Made by a program: the position numbers and the translations under genes. The notes beneath the pieces are model-generated. The model worked only from the letters and a program-made list of their open reading frames with translations. It did no database searches and had not been told where the DNA came from. Of a stretch of 61,926 nt of DNA, positions 44,262 through 53,933 are shown one piece after another. Numbering within the stretch: position 1 is the stretch's first letter; each line of letters starts with the position of its first letter. The stretch is from Methanomicrobia archaeon JdFR-19 (GTDB taxonomy: Archaea; Halobacteriota; Methanosarcinia; DSM-18856; Methermicoccaceae), in the NCBI GenBank assembly GCA_002010075.1, contig MTMG01000019.1:1-61926 (forward strand), written 5' to 3'.

Positions 44262-44986
44262 ACTCTCTTCCTCCCAACAATCTTCTCACCTTCCCTTCCT
44301 CTCACAACAACCCTATCAAGCACATCAAGAGCTGCATCTGCATATTCCATCATCTCTGATGGAGTGGGGGAACGATATTCAAACCTTCCTTTCACACTCA
44401 TCCCCTCTTGAAGAACATAAACTGCAGATGTATTCTTTATGTCGTCTGCAATCAGACGAATGTCTTCAGGTGTGAGTAGGTTTGTGAATATAGTGGTTCT
44501 GACTTCCGCTTCTTTCACATTTGATATTATATCCAAAGCTTTCCTGATTTTTTCCACATCACATTTTCTTTCATCAGAATAACAGATTCTCCCATACAAC
44601 TCTGGTTTACTCAGTGGTGCCTTAACATCAAGAGAGATAAAATCGAGTAATCCCTTCTCAACCATCTCATTTATGACTTGCCATCTCAGACCATTTGTGT
44701 TCAGACCAACTCCGAGGCCCATGTGCTTCGCAGCCCTCGATATCTCCAGTAGAGGCTCTTTTTGAAGGGTTGGCTCTCCCCCACAGAAGACAACCCCGCT
44801 AACAAAATTCTTTGCAAGCGAGAGATACGAAATTATTTCAGAAACATCGACAAGGTTCTTTCCTTCGAGCAGATGGTAATTATGACAATACACACACCTC
44901 ATTTGACAACCCCTGAAAAAGATTACACATACTGCTTTTCCAGACCAGTCAACTGTAGACACATCAGTTCTCCCACCATAATTCAT
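44258..44986 (-). CDS. Radical SAM activase-like protein (NrdG/PflA family)
   Basis: A 242-residue radical SAM protein with the cluster motif C-x3-C-x2-C in FRGCQMRCVYCHN (about 26-38) and the GGEPTLQKEP motif. The family includes activating enzymes of anaerobic ribonucleotide reductase and glycyl-radical enzymes; which target it has here is unknown. ATG 44986 lies 13 bases after the aglB TGA; extended starts would overlap aglB. It ends TGA overlapping the UPF0200 GTG. Confidence 0.88.
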   Translation of the reverse strand: MNYGGRTDVSTVDWSGKAVCVIFFRGCQMRCVYCHNYHLLEGKNLVDVSEIISYLSLAKNFVSGVVFCGGEPTLQKEPLLEISRAAKHMGLGVGLNTNGLRWQVINEMVEKGLLDFISLDVKAPLSKPELYGRICYSDERKCDVEKIRKALDIISNVKEAEVRTTIFTNLLTPEDIRLIADDIKNTSAVYVLQEGMSVKGRFEYRSPTPSEMMEYADAALDVLDRVVVRGREGEKIVGRKRV

Positions 44987-44999
44987 CACAACCACAGAA

Positions 45000-47549
45000 T
45001 CACCCCACAACGATTGTCTCACCATTGAGGACAGCTTCCTCACTGACGTTCACCCTTACCACCTCATCACCGAATCGGATTTCATACGGTCCAAGTGGAC
45101 CTATGTCATAAAGCGTAGAGCCTTCCTCAGGGCCTTGGGTGGAGTAGGGAACAACAAACTCATAATGCCCGTCAGAGACGGTTGTTTGCGTGTATGTAAA
45201 TGTCCTCGCAGGAGTGAATATGGTGATAGATAAAGTGACGTTCTCACCCTCTGGTGCACTGCCTATGATACGGGCACCCTTGACATACTCGAACACCTTC
45301 ACATAAGAAACCGGTGGGAGGGGGTCAAATGCAACCATGTTTGTGCTGGTATCAACATAGAATGGCTTTATCATATTGTAGAACTTCTCAGCGTCGGTAT
45401 ATTCTGAAAACGACTGTGCTCCTCTATACACCCCGCCAGTATTCATATCTGCAACCTGATAGAAGACATAGTATCCAGGAGACTCATGTACGAGTCTGTA
45501 ATGTGAAAGGGAGACACCATCGTACAGATGCAATCTTGCTATCATTGATGAGTGGTATTTCTCAGAGAGAACAGGGAAATTAACGGGATGTCCCATTATA
45601 CCATACTGGGCATACGTTGTCCATCCTTCCAAATCAAGTGCCCATGCTGCCATTGCATAGAATTTTCCAGTTGCCATCTCTGCATCACTCACAACGTACC
45701 TAACCCCTAACTCATCCGCTATCTGATTTGCTTTCCCTTCTTGTGTGGTAGTGAAGAATGTAGAAGCACCTGGTTTATGGTCTGGCCCCCCTCCTATGCC
45801 CTGCTGGAATGGATTTGCATTTGGCATTCTATGTCCTATCGCCAATATCCAATGTCCGTAATCCCACCATGACATTACACCATACGCCTCTGGGGGATAG
45901 GTGAAATTGCCTGGATCATAAATCCCATAATAGTCCACGCCGGGGTCAGGTGTATGTGTTTTCATCCAATCTAGGCTTTCAACCCAGCCTGGAGGGGGTC
46001 CTCCCACACCTTTTGCAGATGCAACTGAAGTTGGAAGTATTCCAGGCCACGGATAAACAAGGATTATGACGATGACGAAAACAAGAAAAACTAAATTGAG
46101 TGGTTTTATCTCTTTGAGAATCTTTACAAAAGGTTCATGAAATCCTTTGAATGAGTGAACTGACTGAACATATTTCTTGGATAGCTCTTGCATGCCCATT
46201 CTATCAACTAGGTAAGAAAGAACTAGACCTGTCAGAAGCGCAACATTGACTGCATAATAGTAGGCAAATCTGTTCTGTTGGTACATCGCATCAAATATCA
46301 CAATGCTCCAGACCAATATCAGCATCTCTTCTGCTTTCCATTTCTTGATTATTCGCATGAAGAGAAGAGCCAAGCCAACCAAAGAAAGATAAAACGCCAT
46401 CCCAAAGTTCCCATTCACCATATCGAGTGTGAATTTCCCTCTCGGGAAGAATATCGGTGTTGCTTCTGCAATTGTTAATTCGCCAACTGTACTCTTCGTG
46501 AGAATCGTAAAAGCGCTTTTGATGGTCGAGAACAGAGACGGAACAAAATTCGATATTATAAAGAGTACGATGATGCCCACCGCCACCAAAACAATTGGAT
46601 AATAAAGTGTCAGAGAATGCTCTGTGCGTTTTTGGAGTTTATCCATCAGCCTCGATAGAGACAACAGAAGAGGTCCAAGAATGGTGGCAAGCAACAGGGC
46701 TGCAACCGTAATGATTGAATAGTAGAGATAGCCAAAGCTTTTGAAATCGCATATTGGCAGTACCAAGAATAATGGAAGCAGAAAGATCAAAGAACACATG
46801 CAAATGTAATCTATTCTCCTTCCTCTCAAATGATCAACAACCGCCTGAACGATGATGAAGATTGAAATTAAAAGGGCAAACATCAAAGCACCTGTCCAAG
46901 AGAGCTGATATACAGCGTAAGATATGGATGCTCCAATCAAATACAAAAATGATCTACTTCTCAGCGAAAATTCGATTCTCCTTTCCTTAATAGCAAGAAC
47001 CAAAAACATAATGGTGAGGGTGCTAAAGAAAATCTCATTCGCATGATGGTCTGCAAACCCAAGTATCGTTCTGCTCAGTATCTGCCCTGGGAGAACAGCA
47101 ATTATCAACGAGGCAAAGAGTGCAGCCTTTATGCCCCACAACTCTCTTGCAATCACATACACTGGAATCAAAAGCAGTATCCCCAACACAGCTGGAATGA
47201 TTGCGCCAACTGCATAAACTGTATGGGTATCTGGTGAGCCGAAACCTGCTATCAACGCAAGAAAAGCAACAATCTGGTCGTGAATTGGACCCCAGTACAA
47301 CACACTCCCGTGTGGAAAGTTCGTCATCGGGTCAAACCACATTCTATGTGGGAAATTATGTATTGTTACCTCTGTGAGCCTCATATGATAGTAGGGGTCG
47401 TTTCCACCAAGCATCACCTTACCGTTTTGAAACACATTGCTCCAAGGAATCACAATTCTTATCCAGAATGAGATAAAAGCTATGACTAACAACACCACAA
47501 ATTCTGGACGTATCTTCGCCTTCAACCACTCTCTATCAGCTCTCAACAA
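45000..47549 (-). CDS. aglB: Oligosaccharyltransferase AglB (STT3)
   Basis: An 849-residue membrane enzyme that moves the lipid-linked glycan onto Asn-X-Ser/Thr of exported proteins such as the S-layer. The first ~500 residues hold about 12-13 membrane segments, with a catalytic acidic motif in the first external loop (GGNDPYYHMRL, about 48-58). The catalytic WWDYGHW is at about 559-565, in the soluble C-terminal domain. The chain ends with a beta-rich region. It starts with TTG 47549 (or the next TTG) after GAGAGGTG; no ATG is near. It ends TGA. Many sequons in the exported proteins at 56154-58649 suit it. Confidence 0.95.
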   Translation of the reverse strand: MLRADREWLKAKIRPEFVVLLVIAFISFWIRIVIPWSNVFQNGKVMLGGNDPYYHMRLTEVTIHNFPHRMWFDPMTNFPHGSVLYWGPIHDQIVAFLALIAGFGSPDTHTVYAVGAIIPAVLGILLLIPVYVIARELWGIKAALFASLIIAVLPGQILSRTILGFADHHANEIFFSTLTIMFLVLAIKERRIEFSLRSRSFLYLIGASISYAVYQLSWTGALMFALLISIFIIVQAVVDHLRGRRIDYICMCSLIFLLPLFLVLPICDFKSFGYLYYSIITVAALLLATILGPLLLSLSRLMDKLQKRTEHSLTLYYPIVLVAVGIIVLFIISNFVPSLFSTIKSAFTILTKSTVGELTIAEATPIFFPRGKFTLDMVNGNFGMAFYLSLVGLALLFMRIIKKWKAEEMLILVWSIVIFDAMYQQNRFAYYYAVNVALLTGLVLSYLVDRMGMQELSKKYVQSVHSFKGFHEPFVKILKEIKPLNLVFLVFVIVIILVYPWPGILPTSVASAKGVGGPPPGWVESLDWMKTHTPDPGVDYYGIYDPGNFTYPPEAYGVMSWWDYGHWILAIGHRMPNANPFQQGIGGGPDHKPGASTFFTTTQEGKANQIADELGVRYVVSDAEMATGKFYAMAAWALDLEGWTTYAQYGIMGHPVNFPVLSEKYHSSMIARLHLYDGVSLSHYRLVHESPGYYVFYQVADMNTGGVYRGAQSFSEYTDAEKFYNMIKPFYVDTSTNMVAFDPLPPVSYVKVFEYVKGARIIGSAPEGENVTLSITIFTPARTFTYTQTTVSDGHYEFVVPYSTQGPEEGSTLYDIGPLGPYEIRFGDEVVRVNVSEEAVLNGETIVVG

Positions 47550-47559
47550 AGCACCTCTC

Positions 47560-47620
47560 TGGGAGTAAATTTTAAGATAAGTATATAATATATATCAATG
47601 TCGATAATGACCTAAACAAG
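47560..47620. promoter_or_regulatory. Divergent promoter region aglB / htpX
   Basis: The 81-base gap between divergent aglB and htpX is A/T rich with tatataatatatatc (47582-47597), which can act as TATA in both directions. On the minus strand it lies about 40 bases before TTG 47549, and on the plus strand about 42 before ATG 47631. Confidence 0.45.
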
Positions 47621-47630
47621 GTGTAAAAAG

Positions 47631-48515
47631 ATGGTGACGAAGGCATACAAAAAAGACTTTGGACTTACTATGAGGATGTTCCTCACGATGCTCCTGCTTG
47701 CGGTAGTGTACATAGGGTTCCTAGCTATTCTTTCACAGTTCATGATGTTCACATGGGTGCTTATGTTTGCAGCTCTCATGTTATTTGCTCAGTTCTACTA
47801 CTCTGACAAACTTGTTCTGTGGTCAATGGGTGCAAGAATAGTTGGGCGTGAAGAAGCTCCAGAACTCCATGCGAGAGTTGAGAAGTTATGTGCCCTCGCA
47901 GACCTTCCAAAACCGAAGATAGCAATCGTAGATACAAATGTTCCAAACGCATTTGCAACGGGAAGAAACAAAAAGAATGCAGTAGTTGCCGTCACCACCG
48001 GACTTCTCAGAACACTAAGCAGAAATGAGCTGGAGGCGGTGCTTGCTCATGAGTTGTCTCACATAAAGAACAAAGATATGCTCGTACTGACCATAGCAAG
48101 CTTCATCTCAATGGTTGCCTTCTTTATTATGAGATATGCCATTTTCTTCGGGATCGGTGGCGGTAGAAGGGATAATGCATACATACTATTGGTATGGGTG
48201 GCATCCATTATCACGTGGATCGTCAGCTTCATACTCATCAGGGCACTCTCCCGTTATAGGGAGTTCGCAGCTGATAGGGGTTCTGCATTCATAACAGGAA
48301 GACCGAAAGACCTGATATCAGCCCTCTACAAGATAAGTGGAAAAATGCAGAGGATCCCGACCGAGGATTTGAGGAAAGTAGAGGGATTGAATGCATTTTT
48401 CATAATACCTGCAGTTTCGGGAGACCTAATAACAAAACTATTCTCAACACATCCCCCTCTTGAAGAGAGGGTAAAAGCACTTGAGACCCTCGAAAAGATG
48501 ATGGGGAGAATCTGA
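47631..48515 (+). CDS. htpX: Membrane zinc metalloprotease HtpX
   Basis: A 294-residue M48 protease that cuts misfolded membrane proteins. Two membrane segments near the start (about 15-55), the zinc motif HELSH (about 140-144) with the third ligand Glu in REFAADRGSAF, and two more membrane segments between them (about 158-210). ATG 47631. Its TGA overlaps the pspAB ATG (TGATG), a conserved archaeal pair. Confidence 0.95.
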   Translation: MVTKAYKKDFGLTMRMFLTMLLLAVVYIGFLAILSQFMMFTWVLMFAALMLFAQFYYSDKLVLWSMGARIVGREEAPELHARVEKLCALADLPKPKIAIVDTNVPNAFATGRNKKNAVVAVTTGLLRTLSRNELEAVLAHELSHIKNKDMLVLTIASFISMVAFFIMRYAIFFGIGGGRRDNAYILLVWVASIITWIVSFILIRALSRYREFAADRGSAFITGRPKDLISALYKISGKMQRIPTEDLRKVEGLNAFFIIPAVSGDLITKLFSTHPPLEERVKALETLEKMMGRI

Positions 48516-49072
48516 TGGGGTTGTTTGATACCATATTTGGTAGAAGAGTTAGAACAGGGTCTGATTGGGAGACGAATGAGAGGATACTCGATATCTCCTC
48601 TGCATCTACCATGCTCGAGTCTCATGGTATGAGGCCCATAGAGAGTGCAGGCATCTGTTTCAAACCCATGTCAGACTCGGATTTTGAGAGAGTAATTTCT
48701 GATGTGAATGAATCGATGTCTGGGGAAAGAGGCAGACACAAATACACAACAGACGAATACGGATATCACTGGATAGTAGTGTACGATGATGAATTTGACG
48801 GGCTGGTTGAACTTGTTCACAGCACAGTAAAGATTTTAACAAAGAATGGATTCGGGGAAAGACTACTCTGTGCTGTTTTTGGCTTCATTGAGAACGAAAA
48901 CAGGATATACTGGGTCTACTCATACAAAAGAGGTTCATTCTACCCATTTGTTCCTCTTGACAAAAAGAGGGACATGGAAAAAGAGGTTAAATTGGCTTCT
49001 CTCCTGAAAGAAGAGATGAACATAGAAAAGGATGCTTCATGTTGGTATCCTATATGGAATCCCCCACTTTAA
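48515..49072 (+). CDS. pspAB: PspA-associated protein PspAB
   Basis: A 185-residue soluble protein of the archaeal PspAB family, usually encoded next to htpX and thought to join it in membrane-stress response. It starts MGLFDTIFGRRV and has FDGLVELVHSTVKIL and IYWVYSYKRGSFYPF. It is translationally coupled to htpX. Its TAA overlaps the convergent nmd3 stop by 4 bases. Confidence 0.85.
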   Translation: MGLFDTIFGRRVRTGSDWETNERILDISSASTMLESHGMRPIESAGICFKPMSDSDFERVISDVNESMSGERGRHKYTTDEYGYHWIVVYDDEFDGLVELVHSTVKILTKNGFGERLLCAVFGFIENENRIYWVYSYKRGSFYPFVPLDKKRDMEKEVKLASLLKEEMNIEKDASCWYPIWNPPL

Positions 49073-50064
49073 ACGAACTTGTTTGGGATGTGTATCAGCC
49101 CCTTTTTCGTCAACAAAACAATCGCTCTGTCTCTCACATCCTCATTTTTTCTAATCCAGACCGTCTCATATGTGCGAGGGTGCATTACCTCAATCGCACT
49201 TTCATCGCTCGATAGAACTTGTACCTCAACAACATCTCCAATATTCCCAATAACATCCAGCCTTTCATCCAGGGGCAAAACAACAACCTTTCCTCCCTCA
49301 ATAGGTGTTAAAGAGATTTTCTCACCAACATTCGTAACCACATACGTTCTTCCCTTCCACTCAACTACATCCCCCTTAGCCAACAATGGCAACCTTAACG
49401 AATACGTGACTCGGTAAACATCTTTCCCATCTTTCTTCCCAACCAAGGTTGCACTCGTTTTCACGCTTCCACCCATTTCAGATACCACATGAGAACAAAC
49501 CTTCTTTGCAATCTTTTTACTGCCGATGAAGATGTCAATACCGCCTCTGACATCAACCCTTTTTGTAATGAATGCCATTCTATCACTTTCGCTTGATATC
49601 ATATCTTTCACAAGACTCTCAGCCTGCAAACACTTCTCTCTGGATGGAGACCTTATCTGTATGATTGCCTCATAATATCCTCCCGCCTTTCTTGAACACA
49701 CATCACACACCTTTGGGACGAACTTCACAAAAAAATCAAACATCTTTTCTGTTTCAACTTCTCCTATCCTGTCAACAACTTTTCCGTGGACTCTGAAAAA
49801 ATTCTCAGACCTCTTCTCGATATCAAATTCCACATTCCTTCCCTCAAATGAGTCCATGACCATCTGATGCACAACTTCCTCCAAATCCTCAAACTTCATC
49901 CCATACATTGGACAGAATCCACATCTCGAACAGAACTCGACCGAGACAGATGATTTGTACTGTAGAGACGTAAGTTCAGCAACACACTGGCTACAAAGTC
50001 CAATTTCATGATTCTCCATAGCTTCTATCTCTCGCCCGCATCTCGGACACACATACTTCCTCAT
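49069..50064 (-). CDS. nmd3: NMD3-like ribosome/RNA-binding protein
   Basis: A 331-residue archaeal homologue of the eukaryotic 60S export adaptor NMD3; in archaea it probably acts in large-subunit maturation or quality control. Zinc-binding pairs are at C6/C9, C24/C27, C45/C48-51 and CDVCSRK (about 118-124). The C-terminal half contains an OB/SH3-like region ([13 protein letters not shown]). ATG 50064 overlaps the aroC stop (ATGA) with ribosome site GGTGAGG. Ends TAA. Confidence 0.9.
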   Translation of the reverse strand: MRKYVCPRCGREIEAMENHEIGLCSQCVAELTSLQYKSSVSVEFCSRCGFCPMYGMKFEDLEEVVHQMVMDSFEGRNVEFDIEKRSENFFRVHGKVVDRIGEVETEKMFDFFVKFVPKVCDVCSRKAGGYYEAIIQIRSPSREKCLQAESLVKDMISSESDRMAFITKRVDVRGGIDIFIGSKKIAKKVCSHVVSEMGGSVKTSATLVGKKDGKDVYRVTYSLRLPLLAKGDVVEWKGRTYVVTNVGEKISLTPIEGGKVVVLPLDERLDVIGNIGDVVEVQVLSSDESAIEVMHPRTYETVWIRKNEDVRDRAIVLLTKKGLIHIPNKFV

Positions 50065-51155
50065 ATCCTCACCGGATTGATGTATCCTCCAATTATCGAA
50101 TAGTCTGCAAGCACAACTGACATCATCGCTTCAGCAACTGGAACAAGTCTGGGTGGTATCGTAGGGTCATGCCTCCCATACACCCTTATTTCCACATCGT
50201 TTCCAAATTCATCCACAGTATGCTGTGGCTTTGATATGGATGGAGTCGGCTTAACAGCCAGTCTACAAACAATGGGCTCACCTGTACTGATTCCGCCAAG
50301 AATCCCACCGGCGTTGTTGGTGATGAAACAAGGTCTTCCATCACGCATCTCCATCCAGTCATTCATCTCACTGCCTTTCATGCGTGTGCATCCAAAACCC
50401 GCTCCAAACTCAATCCCCTTCACGGCACCTATGGACAACATGGCACACGCTATCTATGCTTCCAGCTTCTCAAACACAGGCTCACCGAGACCCGCTGGAA
50501 CACCAAATGCACATACCTCCACAATCCCCCCGACTGAGTCTCCTTCCTCTCTCAACTCCATTACAAGAGACTCCATCTTCTTTGAAGCTTGCGGGTCAGG
50601 ACATCTTAGAGGACTTTCTTCTGTTCTTTTGAAAAGTTCGTCTGGATCTTCAGGAATGTGTTCTGCCTCGATATCCCCCAAAGACCTGACAAAACCTATA
50701 ACCCTCACGCCCAATGTTGATATCAACTTTTTGGCAACCGCTCCTCCAGCCACTCTTCCCACTGTTTCTCTTGCAGATGCTCTCCCGCCACCTCTCCAAT
50801 CCCTCACCCCATACTTTTTCCAGTATGTGTAGTCTGCATGTCCGGGTCTGAAAACATGTTTTAGCTGTTCATATGGTGCTGAATCAACATCTTTGTTCCA
50901 GATGATCATGGATACAGGAGTTCCAGTTGTGATTCCTTCAAGAACACCTGAAAGAATTTCTACTTCATCTTCTTCGAGTCTCTGCGTTGTGTATGCACTT
51001 TTCCCCGGTCTCCTTCTATCAAGCTCTTGTTGGATATCTCCTTTGCTAAGTGGCAAACCGGCTGGGCATCCATCGATTACCACACCAACCGCTTTTCCAT
51101 GACTCTCTCCCCATGTCGTTATGCGAAATAACTTTCCGAATGTGTTTCCACCCAT
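50061..51155 (-). CDS. aroC: Chorismate synthase (AroC), with in-frame TAG codon
   Basis: A 364-residue FMN-dependent enzyme making chorismate from EPSP. It begins [35 protein letters not shown] and [22 protein letters not shown] are the catalytic signatures (key parts given). TAG is codon 234 (50456-50454), right after EPVFEKLEA. The frame continues [20 protein letters not shown], an invariant chorismate synthase block, with [11 protein letters not shown] and the final catalytic regions, to TGA at 50063-50061. ATG 51155 agrees with a TATA at about 51177-51187 (leaderless). It overlaps nmd3 by ATGA. Confidence 0.95.
50454..50456 (-). other. In-frame TAG codon (codon 234 of aroC)
   Basis: The context is GCA-TAG-ATA. 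It sits one residue before [13 protein letters not shown], a conserved helix in all chorismate synthases; from memory this position is variable and polar. It is inferred to be translated. Confidence 0.85.
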
Positions 51156-51173
51156 GATGAAGGGTAAGGCACA

Positions 51174-51192
51174 CAAAATATAAATCTATAAG
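51174..51192. promoter_or_regulatory. Divergent promoter aroC / leuA-type synthase
   Basis: The run cacaaaatataaatctata between the divergent genes gives a TATA for aroC about 25 bases before ATG 51155. On the plus strand it lies about 30 bases before GTG 51218, followed by the ribosome site GGTAAGGG. Confidence 0.45.
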
Positions 51193-51217
51193 GTAGGTAG
51201 TAGGTAAGGGTATCAAC

Positions 51218-52696
51218 GTGAGAAGGATAAGATTTCTGGATACTACGCTCAGAGATGGGGAACAGACGCCCGGGGTGAGTCTGACAAGCGACCAGAAACT
51301 CTGGATAGCGAGGAAGCTTGATGCACTTGGGGTTGATATAATAGAAGCTGGGAGTGCAATCACATCTGAGGGAGAGAGAGAAGCCATAAAAAGGATAGCA
51401 AACGATGGTCTATCCGCAGAGATATGTAGCTACTGTAGAATCAAGAAAGAAGATATTGATGCTGCTCTCAGTTGTGATGTGGATTCAATTCATCTTGTTG
51501 CCCCAGTTTCTGACCTCCATATAGAGAGAAAGATTAAGAAAAGTAGAGAATGGGTAAGGGATAAATCAATCGAATGTATTGAGTATGCTCTCGAGCATGG
51601 TCTGATTGTGGAATACAGTGGGGAAGATGCCTCAAGAGCTGACCTCGAATTTGTGAAGTCTCTATTCAAGGATGCAACTGAAACGGGTGCCCAAAGACTT
51701 TGCTTCTGCGATACGGTTGGTGTGTTAGTTCCTGAAAAGACAAGAGCAATATTCGAGGAGTTGTCGAAAATTGGGGAGGTAAGTATTCACTGCCATGATG
51801 ATTTCGGACTTGCCACGTGTAACTCTGTGAATGCTGTACTCAGTGGTGCATCAGAAGTGCATGCAACAATAAATGGAATCGGTGAGAGGGCTGGGAACAC
51901 CGCTCTTGAAGAGGTGGTTATGGTTCTTTCGGTTCTACACGGGTATGAAACTTCTATAAACACAAGAGACCTCTATTCGGTTTCCAGATTGGTCTCAAGG
52001 CTTACTGGACTGTCGGTTGCTCCAAACAAAGCCATAGTCGGGTCGAACGCATTCACACACGAGTCAGGGATTCATGTACATGGAATCATAGCAGACACAT
52101 CCACATATGAACCGATCTCGCCAGAACTGGTGGGAAGGGAAAGGAAGATAGTAATAGGAAAGCATGCTGGAAAGGCATCAATCATGCTGGCGTTGAAGGA
52201 AATGGGGATGGAACCCACAGAAGAACAACTAAACGAGATAATCGCGAGAGTAAAGGAACTTGGAGACAAAGGTAAAAAAGTGACCGATGCAGACCTCGAG
52301 GCAATCGCTGAGACTGTCTTGAACATCTCGAAAGAGCCAAATGTTAAACTGCTTGAGCTAACGGTTGTATCAGGAACTGTCACGCCCACCGCCTCCATAA
52401 GGCTTCAGGTAAATGGAAAAGAAAAGACCAGTTCGGGAATCGGAACTGGTCCCGTTGATGCAGCTATAAACGCACTCAGAAACGCATTATCTGAGATTGG
52501 AGATGTCGAACTTGAAGAATATCATGTGGATGCCATAACAGGGGGCACTGATGCCCTTGTCGAGGTTGTGGTCAGAATGAGGAAAGGAGACAGTGTGATA
52601 ACTGCAAAAGGTGCAAGGTCTGACATAATTATGGCATCGGTGGAGGCAGTGATTGAGGGTATAAACAGACTTCTTTCGAGGCTTGATAAATCATAA
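51218..52696 (+). CDS. Isopropylmalate/citramalate synthase family protein (LeuA/CimA)
   Basis: A 492-residue enzyme that condenses acetyl-CoA with a 2-oxoacid. The catalytic barrel has FLDTTLRDGEQTPGVSLT (6-23), VHATINGIGERAGNTALEE with metal-binding residues and IHCHDDFGLA; ESGIHVHGI follows. The C-terminal ~120 residues form the LeuA allosteric dimer domain (GTVTPTASIRLQVNGKEK), so 2-isopropylmalate or (R)-citramalate synthase is more likely than homocitrate synthase, which in methanogens lacks it. It fits with the LeuB- and LeuC/D-type genes elsewhere in the window. GTG 51218 start; TAA end. Confidence 0.9.
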   Translation: MRRIRFLDTTLRDGEQTPGVSLTSDQKLWIARKLDALGVDIIEAGSAITSEGEREAIKRIANDGLSAEICSYCRIKKEDIDAALSCDVDSIHLVAPVSDLHIERKIKKSREWVRDKSIECIEYALEHGLIVEYSGEDASRADLEFVKSLFKDATETGAQRLCFCDTVGVLVPEKTRAIFEELSKIGEVSIHCHDDFGLATCNSVNAVLSGASEVHATINGIGERAGNTALEEVVMVLSVLHGYETSINTRDLYSVSRLVSRLTGLSVAPNKAIVGSNAFTHESGIHVHGIIADTSTYEPISPELVGRERKIVIGKHAGKASIMLALKEMGMEPTEEQLNEIIARVKELGDKGKKVTDADLEAIAETVLNISKEPNVKLLELTVVSGTVTPTASIRLQVNGKEKTSSGIGTGPVDAAINALRNALSEIGDVELEEYHVDAITGGTDALVEVVVRMRKGDSVITAKGARSDIIMASVEAVIEGINRLLSRLDKS

Positions 52697-52713
52697 AACC
52701 ACATAGTAAATCC

Positions 52714-53910
52714 TCAAAACACAACCTTTCTGACAGCTTCTATCGTAGCATCCACCTCTATGGGTGATGGAGCATTCTTCAACACGGTCTCAGGATCTTT
52801 GAGCAAGTGTCCCGTTGTTATGCATACCACCCTTTCCCCTCTTTCGATGACTCCTAACTCCCTCAGCTTTTTGAGACCTGCGACCGATGCCGCACTTGCC
52901 GGCTCAACACCGATCCCCTCTGCCATCGCAAGTTCTCTCTGAGCTTTTAAGATCTCTGCATCGCTCACCCTCTCGGCAAATCCTTTACTTTCCCTTATGG
53001 CATTCAACGCCTTCTTCGCATTCACCGGATTTCCAATCCTTATTGCTGTGGCAACTGTTTCGGGTTCTTTCACAGGCAATATATCTTCATCACCTCTTTC
53101 AAATGCATCCACCACAGGACACGCTCCTTCTGACTGGATGCCAGTCATCATAGGCACATTATCGATTATGCCGAGTTTTTTAAGTTCGACAAATCCCTTG
53201 TAAATTGCACTGATGTTTCCGGCGTTGCCGACAGGTAGCACTATCCTATCTGGGGATTCCCATCCCATCTCATCAGCAATCTCGTACGCAATCGTTTTCT
53301 GTCCCTCGAGTCTGTATGGATTAATGGAGTTCAGCAGATAAAATCCTTCACTCGTACATAACTCTCTAACAAGGGCAAGAGTGTCATCGAAGTTCCCTCT
53401 GACAGAAAGAACTCTTGCTCCATGCATGAGGGCTTGTGCAACCTTTCCAAGAGCAACCTTCTCGTGTGGGAGCAGTACCACAGCTGGAATACCTGCTTTT
53501 GCACCATAAATCGAGAGCGAAGCAGCTGTATTGCCCGTCGATGCACATGCAACCACTTTCATACCGAGTTCGATGGCTTTTGTGACTCCTACAGTCATTC
53601 CTCTATCCTTAAACGAGCCAGTAGGATTCATTCCTTCATGCTTCACATACAACTCCACTCCAAGTTCCTGCCCAATTTTTTCACACTCGTAGAGAGGTGT
53701 CCCTCCCTCTTTGAGAGAGACAGGCGTTATTTCAACGGGCAGTAGTGAGGAATACTTCCACACACTCAAAGGCTCACCAGAACTGACAAAGGAGGTGTCA
53801 ACCATATCAAGTTCATACACAATCTCCAGCAACCCCCCACACTCACACGTATACGCAATCTCTCTCGGGTCATATTCCCTTCCACACTCTATACAACGCT
53901 GAACGTACAT
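52714..53910 (-). CDS. thrC: Threonine synthase (ThrC)
   Basis: A 398-residue PLP enzyme that turns O-phosphohomoserine into threonine. An N-terminal zinc-ribbon-like segment (CIECGREYD ... TCECGGLLE) is common in archaeal ThrC. The PLP lysine is in GMNPTGSFKDRGMTVG (about 100), with ACASTGNTAASLS and LPVGNAGNISAI for PLP phosphate and substrate. ATG 53910 follows GAGGTG. It is 23 bases after the pantoate kinase stop. It ends TGA. Confidence 0.94.
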   Translation of the reverse strand: MYVQRCIECGREYDPREIAYTCECGGLLEIVYELDMVDTSFVSSGEPLSVWKYSSLLPVEITPVSLKEGGTPLYECEKIGQELGVELYVKHEGMNPTGSFKDRGMTVGVTKAIELGMKVVACASTGNTAASLSIYGAKAGIPAVVLLPHEKVALGKVAQALMHGARVLSVRGNFDDTLALVRELCTSEGFYLLNSINPYRLEGQKTIAYEIADEMGWESPDRIVLPVGNAGNISAIYKGFVELKKLGIIDNVPMMTGIQSEGACPVVDAFERGDEDILPVKEPETVATAIRIGNPVNAKKALNAIRESKGFAERVSDAEILKAQRELAMAEGIGVEPASAASVAGLKKLRELGVIERGERVVCITTGHLLKDPETVLKNAPSPIEVDATIEAVRKVVF

Positions 53911-53933
53911 CTTGAACACCTCTGCACTACCAT

